From Bolinopsis microptera (lineage: Eukaryota > Ctenophora > Tentaculata > Lobata > Bolinopsidae), in assembly GCF_026151205.1 (NCBI RefSeq), contig NC_087081.1, positions 12,153,113-12,217,112 on the forward strand: 64,000 bases of DNA. The letters run 5' to 3'. The translations under genes were made by a program, and so were the position numbers. Of this stretch, positions 22,753 to 37,700 are shown in pieces (position 1 is the stretch's first letter; every line of letters starts with the position of its first letter). Under the pieces are notes generated by a model, which ran no database searches, had not been told where the DNA came from, and worked only from the letters and a program-made list of their open reading frames with translations.

Positions 22753-25700
22753 ATGATGCAATGGAACTCTGTACAATCCACAGAAATCAACAAACTCCAC
22801 GTCCTGAACTCTAGTATCGAAGTACACGCAGTCACATTGAGGATTTACACAACGTTTGGCGGAGTTGAGGTAGTCCACAAGTGGCTGTGGTAGAGTTTCC
22901 GACGAATAGTAAATATCTGAAATGAGAACATTCGGGTTATTATAAGGAAGCGGGCAATGTCAATTGTAGATTTTGGTTCATTGTGAGACATGAATTTCAG
23001 TTACCTTATAATTTTTAATTAGATCTTCAAAAAGACAATACTGAAAATAATAACTCTCTTTGACTTTATGTCACAGTTGATTTAAAGTATATTAAATCTA
23101 AAGTAAATATTAAGAATTAAATAATGACTGTTGACAAACCATTATTTTTGATTACACGCCCTGCGACTTCCTGTAACGAAGGTGGTCCGACTGGTAGTTT
23201 TCTGACGAAGTCTTGTACTAATGGGTTTTGTCTGAAACACAACGGCACGCGTTAGGTGTCACGCGTTAGGTGTCACGCGTTAGATGTCACGCGTTAGATG
23301 TCACGCGTTAGATGTCACGCGTTAGGTGTCACGCGTTAGTTGTCACGCGTTAGATGTCACGCGTTAGATGCCACGTGTTAGATGCTAAATATCACATTAA
23401 CACAGCAAGAACACAGCTAAGGCTACAATATATATGCTAGATAGCTAACCAATGGTAATTGTAAGGAGAATTTAATATGTATTATATCAAACTTGCTCTG
23501 GCTTAAAGATTTGCATCACTAAATCCATGTTACAATTTCATATATATTTAAACACAAATTTATCCAACACCGTTCAGTCCTATTTTCTAATATGACTTGT
23601 CGATTGTCGTGAAAATTAAATCAAATGACTGTTATAATACACGCGCAAATAGATACACGGGTCTTATCTAACTAACAATTTCGTTGAGTTTAGTTTAATG
23701 CAGCGTCATTTTCACCAGCTCACCCGAACATACCTGATGGTGAGAGATTCTAAATGTTTGAGAGTGAGGAAGCCTCGTGGAAGAGAACTGAGGTTATTGT
23801 TGTGCAGAGTCAGAGTCCGTAGACTGCGCAGGTGCCTGGAATATGATCTTAATGTTAGAATATCTGGGTACCAGATGTGGGGTAGAATACACTTTTCCTA
23901 CATTTCCTACGTCTTTTCCTATTTTTTACGTCATCACAGACAAATATAAAGGATCAGCCAGACTATGTAACAATCATGTAACTGTAAAATCACACCACAA
24001 ATTTAGCTATCAATGTGTTAATTTGATAATTGTGTTTTAATTGGATAACAATTAGACCTGAATAAATGTCGCAATGCGGTTACCATACCTGAAGTTGGTA
24101 GGAATGTTAACGAGGCGGTTGTTGTGAAGATACAGCGCTGAGAGGCGTGGAGGAACCCCAACTCTTCAGGCAGACAAACTATTCTGTTCCCTCCCAGGTA
24201 CAAGTACTCCAAACTGAAACGCAATTGTATTAGGGGTCGTTCACATATTACGTAATAAATTTGTGGCCATTTTTAAACCCCCCCCCTCCCCCTTCGTAAT
24301 CAGTTTTACACATAGCTATTGTGTCAAAAGTACACTAGCGTAATCATTTGGAAACCCCCCCCCCCCTGGCTGATAACGTAATATGTGAACGACCCCTTAC
24401 CCTTATTAGTCAATTAATCAATTGGTCGATAACAATTGGTGGTTCATAGGCTGATGCCAGATTTCCATCCACTACTATTTCATTTCTAATATATTCCGTT
24501 ATATTACATCTTTTTCCGATATTATGTATTAACTCAATCGCACTCTAAATACAGTCTCAGTAGAGTACAACTAAAATCAGGTACAATAACCAGAGAAACA
24601 TTCCACAAAATAAAAGACCTCAAAACATCAGTCACAGCGTGCAGTGTATGCCACTGTTTACTAAATAGGGACTACCAGTAGAAATTGGATCATGAATTCT
24701 TCGCATGCCAACAGCATATTGTTCTGCACTGAATGCAACTGTTTTCGTTAGACAGCGCAATTCCAGAACACGATCTAACGATCTGCTCTGTCATTGGACT
24801 GTAACAGGTCACGTGGTGTTAAATTTAACAGGTGGTTAAACTTCGTTGTAGGTCGTAACAAGCAAATAAATAGCAATTCTAGGTGGCGAGGTGTTTGCTG
24901 ATATTTAAAAGTATTTGTGCATGTGTTCAACGTTTGACTTTTTAGAATGACCGTAGTCTGCCTTTACTAATTGTCAAGAACGGACCTGATAACCAGACAT
25001 GTTAAGTGATATCTGTTTCACATAAGGTGTCTGGTGTAGATGCGAATATTCGTTGTAAAGTAGTGTAGATGCGTATATTCGTTGTAAAGTAGTGTAGATG
25101 CGAATATTCGTTGTAAAGTAGTGTAGATGCGTAATATGCGTATATTCGTTGTAAAGGACCTTCGCAGCTTTGAACTAAACTTATTGAGCTGGATGTTGAG
25201 CCCGACCCCGGCGGTTTCGTTTGAGTTTCTCGTGTAATTTGTTTGTTCCTGTCATTTCAGTTTAACTTTAAACTTTACGGCCTTATTTATTCTAGGTCAT
25301 AGACTAGAATCCCGACGGCATAACCATGTCATATGTCATAATTATTAATCATGTCATTATCATGTCATAACCATGTTATAATCATGTCATAACCATGTCA
25401 TAACCATGTCATAATCATGTCATAATCATGTCGAATAATCATGTCATAATCATGTTATAACCATGTCATAACCATGGCTTACGGTCACTAACGGGCTACT
25501 AGCAATGCTCCCTCTTTATCACATTAGGAGTGACTACTAGGTGGCGGCTAGTGAACAACTTTTGAAATTCTGGCTAGTGACATGAATATTGGATATATGA
25601 CGTCTGTCCGACATGGTTATGACGTCGGGATCCTAGTCTATAATGACCTTATTTTATTGCATAGAGATTATTGCGCAGTCCTTTATTCATCACATTCCAG

Positions 25701-28700
25701 GCAATGTTTTGGTCAATGATGGAGTTCTCCTAAACATATTATAGAGTAGAAAATAGAAATGGTTTATTAAATGAACGTAAACAACTTAACAATAAGTCCC
25801 TAGCTGTGCTGAGATCCGGAAGAACAAAAACTGTATCCCTTTTTGTAGTTGTTACTTCCTCGGTCACGGTGACGACGATCCTCAGCACTTAGGCGTAATA
25901 TTCGAAAAACCGTGACTGATATTTGTGCATGAACAGTGAACACGATCTGTTAATGTCATTATGATAAACCTATGATACAGAAGATACGTCCAAAGTTTTA
26001 AAAAGTACGTGTACTGCAGTCACATCTCTGTGAAGTGACCATAGTAGACGAATCCGTCAGCTAGAAAACTTACTCATGGATACTCCTTTACAATAACAAG
26101 ATGAAAATTCCAGAATCATCGAATTATTTCAACAATTCAGGAGAACTTATCCTGAATTGTTGAAATAATTCGATGATTCTGGAAGAAGCGAGGGATGAGA
26201 AAGGAAGTTGATTTAGCTAACCAGTATTTGCTTTCTTTTATACACTACAAATTTGGTTTACCGTCCTGTCTTTGTCTTTGGCTTAAACATGTATTTGTTG
26301 GAATTTATTTTAATCCTACTTATTGGCTGAACTCGAACTGCTTCATATAAGCCAATAGTTGTCACGTGATTGATACTACCGAAATTGCGTCCCACATATT
26401 ACTGCGTTAATTTGCAGACTTTTTTGGTGATTTTGAGCGATATGGTTTTAAAGTATTGTACTGTAATCCAGTCGATCGCTTCACGTTTTTGTATTCGAAA
26501 TTTAATCTTTAAACCACAAATTAAACTTACTTCCTTATTCAATATTACTATAAGTATATTAATCTAAGGTGTCTCCTGGTATTATTTCGCGAAAGTCGAA
26601 TAATGGTGAGTATCTACAAAAAAAATTGTAAATTTTCTATATTTCTTGAAAACGACACCCATGTCGCTTCTACATGACCGAAATCAATCTACCATCAAAT
26701 ATTCGATCTAAATTCAAAACTATTTCTTCAAAAAATGTTTTAAATGATATGTTATCTGCAGGGTACTGTACGATTACTGCTGGTGGTAATTGCCATCCAG
26801 CTTGTAGGGGGCCAAGAAGGAGGGAAAGCATTAGATGGTTTGGATGAAGCTCAAAAACATATCATTAACGGTCAGGATGCCGATAAGAACGAGTATCCCT
26901 TTATGGTGAGTGTAAAGTCAAGTGAGGGAGAGTGTGACGTCACGTGAGGTAGAGTGTGACGTCACGTGAGGTTGAGTGTGACGTCACGTGAGGTTGAGTG
27001 TGACGTCACGTGAGGTTGAGTGTGACGTCACGCGAGGTTGAGTGTGACGTCATTTCAAGGATAGTGTAAAGTCACGCAAGGGAGAGTGTGACGTCACGCG
27101 AGTTTGAGTGTGACGTCACGCGAGTTTGAGTTTGACTTCACGCGAGGTTGAGTGTGACGTCACGTGAGGGAGAGTGTGACGTCATTTCAAGGATAGTGTA
27201 AAGTCACGTGAGTGTGACATCGGGGGGGGGGGGGGGGGGGGCAATGGCATAAAATAGAGACTTTTTATGTGGAGAAAATTGAAAAACGCTTAAGTAATCC
27301 TCCATTTTATGCCATGAATTTTTATCATCGAATTATGTGGCACATTACTTGGACACTCTAACATGATTATTTTCGCATACCAGCTCATACCAAGCTACTA
27401 TAGGCTCATACCAGGCTACTAGAGAGTAGAGACTCATACCAGGCTACTAGAGAGTAGAGACTCATACCAGGCTACTAGAGAGTAGAGACTCATACCAGGC
27501 TACTAGAGAGTAGAGACTCATACCAGGCTACTAAAGAGTAGAGACTCATACCAGGCTACTATAAGAGGCCAAGGGCAAGATCAAATTGACAGTCTTGCAA
27601 TTCAAATTCCACTTAATTTCACTCTGATCTACCTTACAAGACATTTTTATAACGTACGAAATGCGACGGTTTTCCCGAAATTTCGCCATATTTGCGGACC
27701 GCCAAAATTTCGGTCGTCGTAATAGAATCCGTCGCATTATTTTTAGCTTATTCCAATAATTGTGGCTTCATCGATTCATTTTGTTCTTGAAAAGTTAGCG
27801 ATATGATGGTGGGACAAATAAACACAATATTCCATAATGAATTTAATGTCAAGTTATACGTTTTAAATTTACAATAAATTACATTTATGTGCTAACATAA
27901 ACGTCTTATAATAGACTAAGTCAAGATAAACAATTAAATACCAAACTCAATAAGTGAAACTGAAAGATTCGAGCCGGACCCCTTAGAGGAAGATGAAGAA
28001 ATCGATTTATAAGTTTCATTTTGTTTCAACATGATTTTACCGATTTTTAGAAAATTTTGAATTTCCTTTGTGTCAGAAAACAAAATGATGAAAAATACCC
28101 TTATTTTCTGTGACGTCCGAAATGTGACGGTTTTTGATCAATTTCGCCATATTTTCGGACCGCCAAAATTTCGGTCGTCGCACATTGGTCCGCCACAAAA
28201 ATGTCTTGTAAGGTAGTGATAAAATTTAGAAATCGATCGGATATCCGGCTTAGGAAGTAGTTTAGAAGGCGCTTGGCCGGATATCAATCAGAAATTTCAT
28301 TAATTTTCAGGAAATTTGTTCTGAAAAATATTTTCATAATAATCAAAGTCACATGAAAACTGGAGAAAAGTGGTTTCCAGGAAAACTTTTTAAATGTTTT
28401 ACTAAGAAAACTTATAAATTTTCGGCCCGAGTTATTCTAGATATGTACCTCTATTAAAGCAGACTCCCCGCTTCCGAACTCGTATTGCATAGGTTAGGCC
28501 GGCCATTCAAGATTGCATCACAAAGGGGAAGCCTCGATTCCAATATCGTATATCGAGGAGTAGGTCTGGAATTCAGAAAACCAAACAATTATTTTCGGCT
28601 CATAATGATCAGGGCGACATGAACTGTGGAGAAAAGTAGTTTCCACGAAAACTTTCAAAATTCTCGCGCCGAACATTTCGTAATTTTAAAGGCAGACTCC

Positions 28701-31700
28701 GGTCCCCGCTCCAAACTCGGATTTGCATAGGGGAAGCTTGCCCTCCGAGATCGCATTACAAAGGGGAAGCCTCGACTCCAAGATCGTATATTATATCGAG
28801 GGTGAGGTGGGGACTTCGAAATCGAGATAGAAAACATGAAATCTCGGTTCAAATATTTTTACAGAATTTTTTCATCTTGGAAAGGCAAAACGTTTAGTAC
28901 ACCAAAATTATGATATATTTGAAAAACAAATTATTTTACAATTTTTACAAAATTTATACAAGGCCAGGGAGGACCCTTGTGTTCGAGCTGGAAAATTGTT
29001 GATGGGTGAATGACGATAAAAGGGCAAAAATTGTCTTTTGGTGTTCGAAAAGATAATTAGATTCTAGATGAATATTGTATTTAAATTATTTCATCCATTA
29101 AGGCCACAGGGGGGGGGTCCGAGGTCAATTTTGAGATTTTGAGATATGTTGTAGAGCTCGATCTAAATTTTCAAATGCTTTTGTCCTTACCGAAAACAAA
29201 GTTTCCTATTTGAAGATATCGCGCGTTGAATTTTGAGGTTTACCTGTAATTCTATTGTAAATGAAAACTTTAAATGCAATTGTGTTCAAAATCTATCTTC
29301 TTTTTTAGTTTATGACTTAGAACCTTGTAACTTGCCAACAATGTTCTTAAAGGTATTTTGAGTTTTTGTTATGTAACGATTTATGATATCTTGCTCCAAA
29401 GCTGAGATATGAGGTTAACCATGAGTGAGAATTACAAAATTTACAAAATTTAAAATGGTTAACCTCATAAAAAGAGTTAGGAGCAAAATTACAACAATCG
29501 TTACATAACAAACTTTTAAATTTATGTCAGGAACATAAGTTCCAAATTTGAGGTGAAATGGATAAAAGCTCTAGGAGAAGATAGGTTTTTGAGGTGGTAA
29601 ATAAATTGTTCAGGAGAGTCAAAAGACCATGATTCTGAGAAAATATGTTAACCTCAATTTTCCAACAAATAAAGGACATATAATAGTTCTGTTCACATTG
29701 GATGGCCAATTGATACCCATTGATAAGTTTAACTTGTGACGAGAGCAACAAAATGTTAAGAACTGGTTATTTGTGAGGTTAACTGATTAAAAAGGCAATA
29801 GTTAACCTCAATTTTACGACAAACTAGGCGCTCTGGGGGGGCTAAGGGTGGTGTGCAAGCGTCAGATAGTACGTGGTCTGCCAACTGGCAAAAAACTTTT
29901 TTTCGACCTCGGACCCCCCCCCCTGTGGCCTTAAGGCCAACATTTTGTAAAAAATTAGGTTTTTTACATTTTTAAATGACATAAAATGGAGACTTTTTCT
30001 ATGGAAAAAATATAAAAACCCTTAAGTAATTCTCCATTTTATGCCACTTTATTATTATATGCCAATTCTTCTCAGGTGCGAATAAAAGCGGACGGTATAG
30101 ATCATCTTTGCGGTGGCTCTCTCATCTCTACAACTGTAGTACTCACAGCAGCACACTGCGTCACTATGGAGGACGGATCCGTAGTACCAGCACAAATGGG
30201 AGTCCTAGTGATGGGAGATCACACAAATAGTACTGAAGAAGCAGAGGAGAAAAGCTACAGAGCAGTGCGCATCATCGTACACGAGGAGTACCATCTTGAT
30301 TTCACAGGAAGTAAGTGAGGTTCACTGAGTGAGGTTCACTGAGTGAGGTTCACTGAGTGAGGTTCACTGAGTGAGGTTCACTGAGTGAGGTTCACTGAGT
30401 GAGGTTCACTGAGTGAGGTTCACTGAGTGAGGTTCACTAAGTGAGGTTCGCTGAGTGAGGTTTGCTGAGTGAGGTTCGCTGAGTGAGGTTCGCTGAGTGA
30501 GGTTTGCCGAGTGAGGTTCACCAATTGAGGTTCACTAAGTTAGGTTCACTAAACTAACACGTGACGATTGTGAAATTTCCTGCATCAAATTGCAAATTTA
30601 ACCAATCAATTTCAAGTTTAACATACTTTTTTCAGTCCCTATCCACGACCTGGCATTGATCGTACTGTCTACGGAGGTTGACATAAACGCTGGAATAATC
30701 GACATTATTCCGGTAGCGGAGAAACCCTATGTAGAAGGATCCGCTGTGACAGTCATAGGGTGGGGAGTTGACTCAGATGATGATGCAGATAGGGATGAAT
30801 GGGGGTATCATCCCGCTGCTGAAACCCTTCAAGAGTTGGAATACGTGATAGGTAACCAGGCCGAATGTAAGCAATACTGGAAGGACTTGTATGAAGGATT
30901 TTATGCTATGTTCGAGAACCTTGAGGTGATGAACATGGATACGATAACAGGTTTGTTTTTCATATTCTTATATAATTATCTTTGCAGTTTGCTGTCACCT
31001 TCTGCGGTGTATTTCTTTTTTCAAGTGCATGAAAACGACAGGAACATTTTTGTCACCTCCCAAGTAAAAGGGTATATATCTCTAAAAAGTCCATTTTGAG
31101 ATAATCAATAAAAATCGTTTGTTGCTTACAACTAAAGGACTGGGAAACAAGTTCCTGCTGTATAGGCAAGTGTCCCGGGTGAAGAATTAGACAAAGTATT
31201 TATTTTCAGTGACACCTCTTTGTGAGTCATAAAAATGGTAGTAGTAGATGAACATATTATACCCTTTTAACTAAATTTTTCAAGTTATTTTTATGGAGTA
31301 TATCTCAACATATACCCTTTTATTCATTAATGATTGGTTGATTTATCGAACAATTAATGATAATTAAATTTAAAAGGGTATATATAATGTATGCTTTTCA
31401 CTATAAATGCTTGATTTTTCATAATTGTGTGCTAGGAGATGACTCCCATCTTTTGGGAATAGTTGGCCATTGGTACTAGGACTCCAAAAAAGGGTACAAT
31501 TAGAAAGGGTATATCTTGACTTAAAAGCTTAAATACCTTTTACTTGGGAGGTGACGATTTCGTGAAATCAGATTTAGATGATATTAAAATGTCTGTAAAC
31601 CATAACATCTCCTCAGAAACGATGGTCTGTGCGATAGATGATGAAGGTTTAGCAACTGTATGGAGTGGTGATTCAGGAGGCCCCCTATTTCAGGAAGTTG

Positions 31701-34700
31701 ATGGAACAATCACACAAATCGGCGTGGTAAGCTGGGGTCATGATGATATAAAAGAAATAACCCACAACATGTACGTGAATCTCTACCACTATGCTGACTG
31801 GATTAAAGAGGCGATGAAACGTGCAGAGGAAAAGTCCTGGGTAGAACTACACACGGGTGGAAGCCATGGTGTGGTAATGATGATAAACTTGTCCCAGGAT
31901 GGTGATAAAGAATTCACAACCGTTTGTAACGATAACGTTGGTGCAAACGAGGTCAATGCCATTTGCAGAGGACAGGGCTACCAATTCGGAGCTCTCGCAA
32001 ACATCAGAGACTACGTCTCTGGTGGTAAGAGGCAACGAAGTGAGATGGGAGGATTCCCACCATTCGGGCACATAAATATGAAGTGTAATGATGAAGCCGA
32101 AGATGTAATGACGGATTGTGCAATGGATAAGTACGAAGACTCTGAAGTACCCTGCTTTAACGGACAACAACTGGCTGTCAAGTGTGCTGACGAAAAATGG
32201 GACTTTAATATTGTTGCCGTGTTGCCCGTTATGAGGAGTATCAGAGGGTCAAGCTATGTTAGGGGAAGAGTCAGTTGTATGGTGAATGCTCAGAAAGATG
32301 GAGTGGATCTGGACATGAAATCTCAAGTTAAGGTCGGACTCGTCATGAGAAACGAAGATGCTGTTGAGCCCATTGGTTCTCCTATGAAGTACAGGAGGAG
32401 TTCAAACATTTATGTTGGTAAATTCAGAACCGATAACGAAATCAAGACAGACGACTGTTTGGCTTGCATCGCCTACATTCCAGGGCACAATATCTACACT
32501 GTAGGAACGGTCGGCCCTGATGATTGTCCTGATGACGACGAACATTATAAGACGTGGGTGAAACTTCAAAATGAGGGAGAAGGGGAACAATAGCGGAGAT
32601 GGATCATATAAAAGCAGAAGAAAAGGGAGGCTATGATACATGAATGAATTCTATAGTTAGAGACTTTATAGTTAGATTGGAATTAAGGACTGACCAACAC
32701 ATAAATCATACTTAAATGGTAATATGATACAGCAGAGCTAGAGAGTACAATGATAGTTTTATTTTATAAATTATTAGGTATTAAACAATAAACATATTTC
32801 TCGTGGACAGATAGAAATAAAATGCACAAATTTACTATTTAGAGTAAATTATAGCATGTACAGTAGCTAGGCTATTATAACATTAACTACGTACATGTAT
32901 ACTTATAATAACTCATTTTTCAGTAAACCTAGTATTACATTATAATTATAATAGGGAACATAATATATTTATGTTTCATCGCATTTAATATCAGATAGTT
33001 GCTTGTTCTATTTCAGTTTTCAAACCTATTTGAAATATACATACATGTATAACACAGCTACAATAGATCAGAAATCCCAATATTATCTGCAATTTTTCAT
33101 TTTATACAGTGACCTATGAATAGATATTGTTTTATAAATATTCCTCGGTAAATTTAATTTTTTTAAAATGCCTTTTTATTTTGTTTTCCAAACAGCACCC
33201 TCAACCAAAGTTCTCATAAGAGTTAAGACAAAATCACTGTCTGATAGCACAGGATGTTGCTAAGTAACTAAACTGACCCTCTACAATGATCCAACAATGA
33301 AATCATAAAATATATATTATGATATTTTTATATATTAGGCGTAATATTCGAAAAAAAGGGCCTGATATTTGTGCATGAACACGATCTGTTAATGTAATTT
33401 TCATAAACGTACGATACAGATTACAGATGATACGTTTAAAGTTTTTTAAACATGAAAACATAGCCGCATAATATGATAAAATGAAATTATTTTGTAGTAA
33501 ACACGTTAACCTTGCCAAAAACAATTTGAAAAATATCAGGACTGTTCCAAAAAACAATGGGAGATAATCAACGGCCTGCTAAATAGAAAAAGACGGGAGC
33601 TGATCAGATCAGATTGAGGGATACTGACGGGACGGCTGTCGCTGAAAAGTTCAATGGGTACTTTTCCAGCATCGCAGCCAAAATCAAGTCTCAGATCAGT
33701 TACCGAGCCGTCAAAACAACAATGTTACGATATATAGGCGTTATGTTAAAAATAAACACAAATTACCGATCAAAACACGCGCACGCTTACTTAAATGTCA
33801 CTAGTTTGGGGCTTTGCTGCAAAATCCCACATTGATTCACTGTTCACTAAACAAAAGCAGGGAATACGAACAGTTATGTCGGGCTACTACGTGAATTACT
33901 ATTACAAGGATGGTAAGCTTCCGGATCACGCTAAAGTTGCGTTTAAAGAGTACGAAATATTATCTGTACACGGGGACATCATAAAAAATGATCTGACTTA
34001 GATGCATAAGATAACTTACATGCCTGGCCTTCTGCCGACGTCGATAAAAGGCTTATTCCATTCTGATATACCGAAGTATGGCACCTGATATGATGACATT
34101 ATCAACTGGCTAACAACATACTCTCAACCAGATCTACGCGCTAGTGTTTTCTATAAAGGTCCTATATTAGCTATTACCAAGCACAACATTAGTCGCATAA
34201 CTTGCCCATCTAGTATTTTCTCAATTAGCATTTACAAGAAATCAGCAAAGCGTGTAATGATAGAACTACAAAGCTCATGAAACAATGAAGAATGGCCATC
34301 TTTTCTTTTACATAATTTACCCGGGCTACGAAAATCAGCAAGATCAGGCACACAGCAAATCAACTACCGAGAATAACCTAAGGAATAAGTAAAACTAGAC
34401 GATTAGCACACTAGTCACTATCAACCATATGTCACACTTTTCACTGCCCATTCACTGTCATATATTGATAGCGCTAGCAGGTGCTGATAAGACATGGGCT
34501 CATTTACTTGTATTTATTAAGCAGTTAAATCTATGTGAAGTGTGAATTGACCATAGTAGACGAATTCCTCAGCTAGAAAACTTAAGTCATGGATATTCAT
34601 TTACAATGACAAGATTAAAATTCCAGAATAATCGAATTATTTCAACAATTTATGAGCAGTGACCTTTCTTTTATACACTACGAATTTTGTTTACCGTCCT

Positions 34701-37700
34701 GTCTTTGGCTTTGGCTTCAAGTTTAATATTCATTAGTTGGAATTTATTTTAATCCTACTTATTGGCTGAACTCGAACTGCTTCATATAAGCCAATAGTTG
34801 TCACGTGATTGATACTGCAGAAATTGCGTCCCACATATATTACTGTGCTGACGTACGCGTTAATTTGCAGACTTTTTTTGGTGATTTTCAGCGATATGGT
34901 TTTAAAGTATTGTACTGTAATCCAGTCGATCGCTTCACGTTTTTGTATTCGAAATTTAATCTTTAACCCAAAAATTAAACTTTCTTCCTTATTCAATATT
35001 ACTATTTAAAGTATATTAATCTAAGGTGTCTCCTGGTATTATTTCGCGAAAGTCGAATAATGGTGAGTATCTACCAACAATTTTTTGATTTTTTATATTT
35101 CTTGAAAACGACACCCATGTCGCTTCTACATGACTGAAATCAATCTACCATTAAATATTCGATTTAAATTCAAAACTATTTCTTCAAAAATATTTTAAAT
35201 GATATGTTATCTGCAGAGTACTGTACGATTACTGCTGGTGGTATTTGCCATCCAGCTTGTAGCTGGATGGCGCCAAGAAGGAGGGCCAGGGAAAGCATTG
35301 GATGGTTTGGATAAGGCTCAAAAACATATCATTAACGGTCAGGATGCCGATAAGAACGAGTATCCGGGTATGGTGAGTGTAAAGTCAAGTGAGGGAGAGT
35401 GTGACGTCACGTGAGGTAGAGTGTGACGTCATGTGAGGGAGAATTTGAAAGCAATGATGAAGTGTGCAGGGAATCTTATATCACAAGGTTTTAATGCTGA
35501 ACTGACTTGACAATTCTTCTCAGGTGCGAATAAAAGCGGACGGTATAGATCATCTTTGTGGTGGCTCTCTTGTCTCTACAACTGTAGTACTCACAGCAGC
35601 ACACTGCGTCACTATGGAGGACGGATCTGTAGCTCCAGCACAAATGGGAGTCCTAGTGATGGGTGATCACACGGGCAGTATCGGAGAAGCAGAGGAGAAA
35701 AGTTACAGACCGGTGCGCGTCATCGTGGGGGGGGGGGGGTCCAACCCGATCAATTCCGATCATTCCGATCCCGATTTTGGCCTCATCAACCCTCATATCG
35801 GAAAAATCGGGAAAATTTAAATCTTCCCTCTGAGGTTTCTAGGCGATATAGGTAGCTATATCTGTACTTAAATATGACAAGAAATCGATTGGTGGTGGTC
35901 CCAGAACCCCAAAACGGTATCTTGTTCCAAACAAGAATCGTTTCGTCCGAAAAACAACACAATGTCGTACCAACTCTTGTTTGACAGAAACATCCACCCC
36001 GGTCCACAATTGAAAGAGGTACGGTTGGTAATAACAATCGTAACAAATAGCGAACGCTTTAGTAACTTTTGATTTAAATTGTCTCCACAATTTGTAACAG
36101 GCTATCTGCAGAAATGGGTAGCACGGTTAATGACTATGGTCCTTTCTCAAACTTCCAATCCTCAGTTAGATACAAAGAATAGTCTACACAATTTTCAATA
36201 ACATTAAAAGGGATGAAAATCACTTTATTTATCAAAATCTTTATTTATCATGTAACAACTTTTCCATAGTACTGGAGAGTAAAACTCTGTTAAACAAAAA
36301 AATTCTCGGGCACATTTTGAGTCAGTAACAGTAACATGTCAATATGTTACAGACTCAAATGCGTTTAAAAACATTTTAGTAACAATAAATTGTGTAAACT
36401 GATGAGGAGGAGGAGGAGGACTGAGGAGAAGGAGGACTGAGGAGGACAGAGGAGGAAGACTGAGGAGGACCAGGACGAGCACTAGGAGGATGAGGACGAG
36501 GACTAGGAGGATGAGGACGAGGACGATGAGGACGAGAACTAAGGACGAGGAGGAGGACGACTGAGGAGGAGGACTGATTAGGAGGAGGACTGATTAGGAG
36601 GAGAAGGAAGAGAAGAAGGAGGAGGAGGATGAGGAAGAGAAATGAGGAGGAGGAGGAAAAGGAGGAAGACTGAGGAGAAAGAGGAGGACCGAGGAGGACT
36701 GAGGAGGAGGAGGACTGAAGAGGAGAGGGAGGACTGAGGAAGAGGAGCAGGATTGGTGTGGAGGAAGACGAGAAGGAGGAGGACGAGAGCGAGGACGAGG
36801 AGGAAGACTGAGGAGGAGGACTGTTAAAAAGGAGAAGGACGAGGACTGAGGATCAGGAGGAGGACTGAGGATGAGGAGAAGGAGGACTGGGGGAGGACTA
36901 AGGACGAGGAGGACTGAGGAGAAGGACTGAGGATGAGGAGGAGGAGAAGGAGGACTAGGGAGGACTGAGGAAGAGGAGGACTTAGGGAGGACTGAGGAGG
37001 AGGAGGACTGAGGAGGATGATGAGGAGGAGGACTGAGGATGAGGAGGAGGAGAAGGAGGACTGGGGGAGGACTGATGAGGAGGAGGACTGGGGGAGGACT
37101 GAGGAGCAGGAGGATGACTTAGGAGTAGGAGGAGAAGGAGGAGAAGGAGGAGAAGGAGGAAAAGGATGAGAGGGAGGAGGAGGACTTAGGAGTAGGAGGA
37201 GAAGAAGGAGAAGGAGGACTGGCGAGGAGGAGGACTGACGAGGAGGAGAAGGACTGCGGAGGAGGAGGAGGACTGAGGAGAAGGAGGAGGAGGAGGACTG
37301 ACGAGTAGGAGGAAGAGGAGGACTGAGGAGGAACAAGATGACGACTGAAGAGGATGAGGAGGATGAGAAGGAGGACTGGGGGAGGACTGAGGAAGAGGAG
37401 GACTTGGGGAGGAGGATGAGGACGATGAGACTGATGAGGACTGAGGAGGAAGACTGAGGAGGATGAGGACGAGGACTAAGGACGAGGACTAGGAGGATGA
37501 GGACAAGGGCTAATGAAGAGGAGGAGGACGACTGAGGAGGAGGACTGATTAGGAGGAGAAGGAAGAGCAGAAGGAGGAGGAGGATGAGGAGGAGGACTGA
37601 GGAGGAGGAGGATGAGGAGGATGAGGACTGAGGAGGACTGAGGAGGAATACTGAAGAGGACGAGGACTAAGGACGAGGAGGAGGCGGAGGACGAATGAGG

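Noticed and set aside
23238-23390. CRISPR-like array
   Set aside because: The units are contiguous, with no spacers; it is a eukaryotic minisatellite.
36824-37336. 170-codon Ser/Leu/Pro-rich frame
   Set aside because: It is the complement of the purine-rich minisatellite; composition alone keeps it open.
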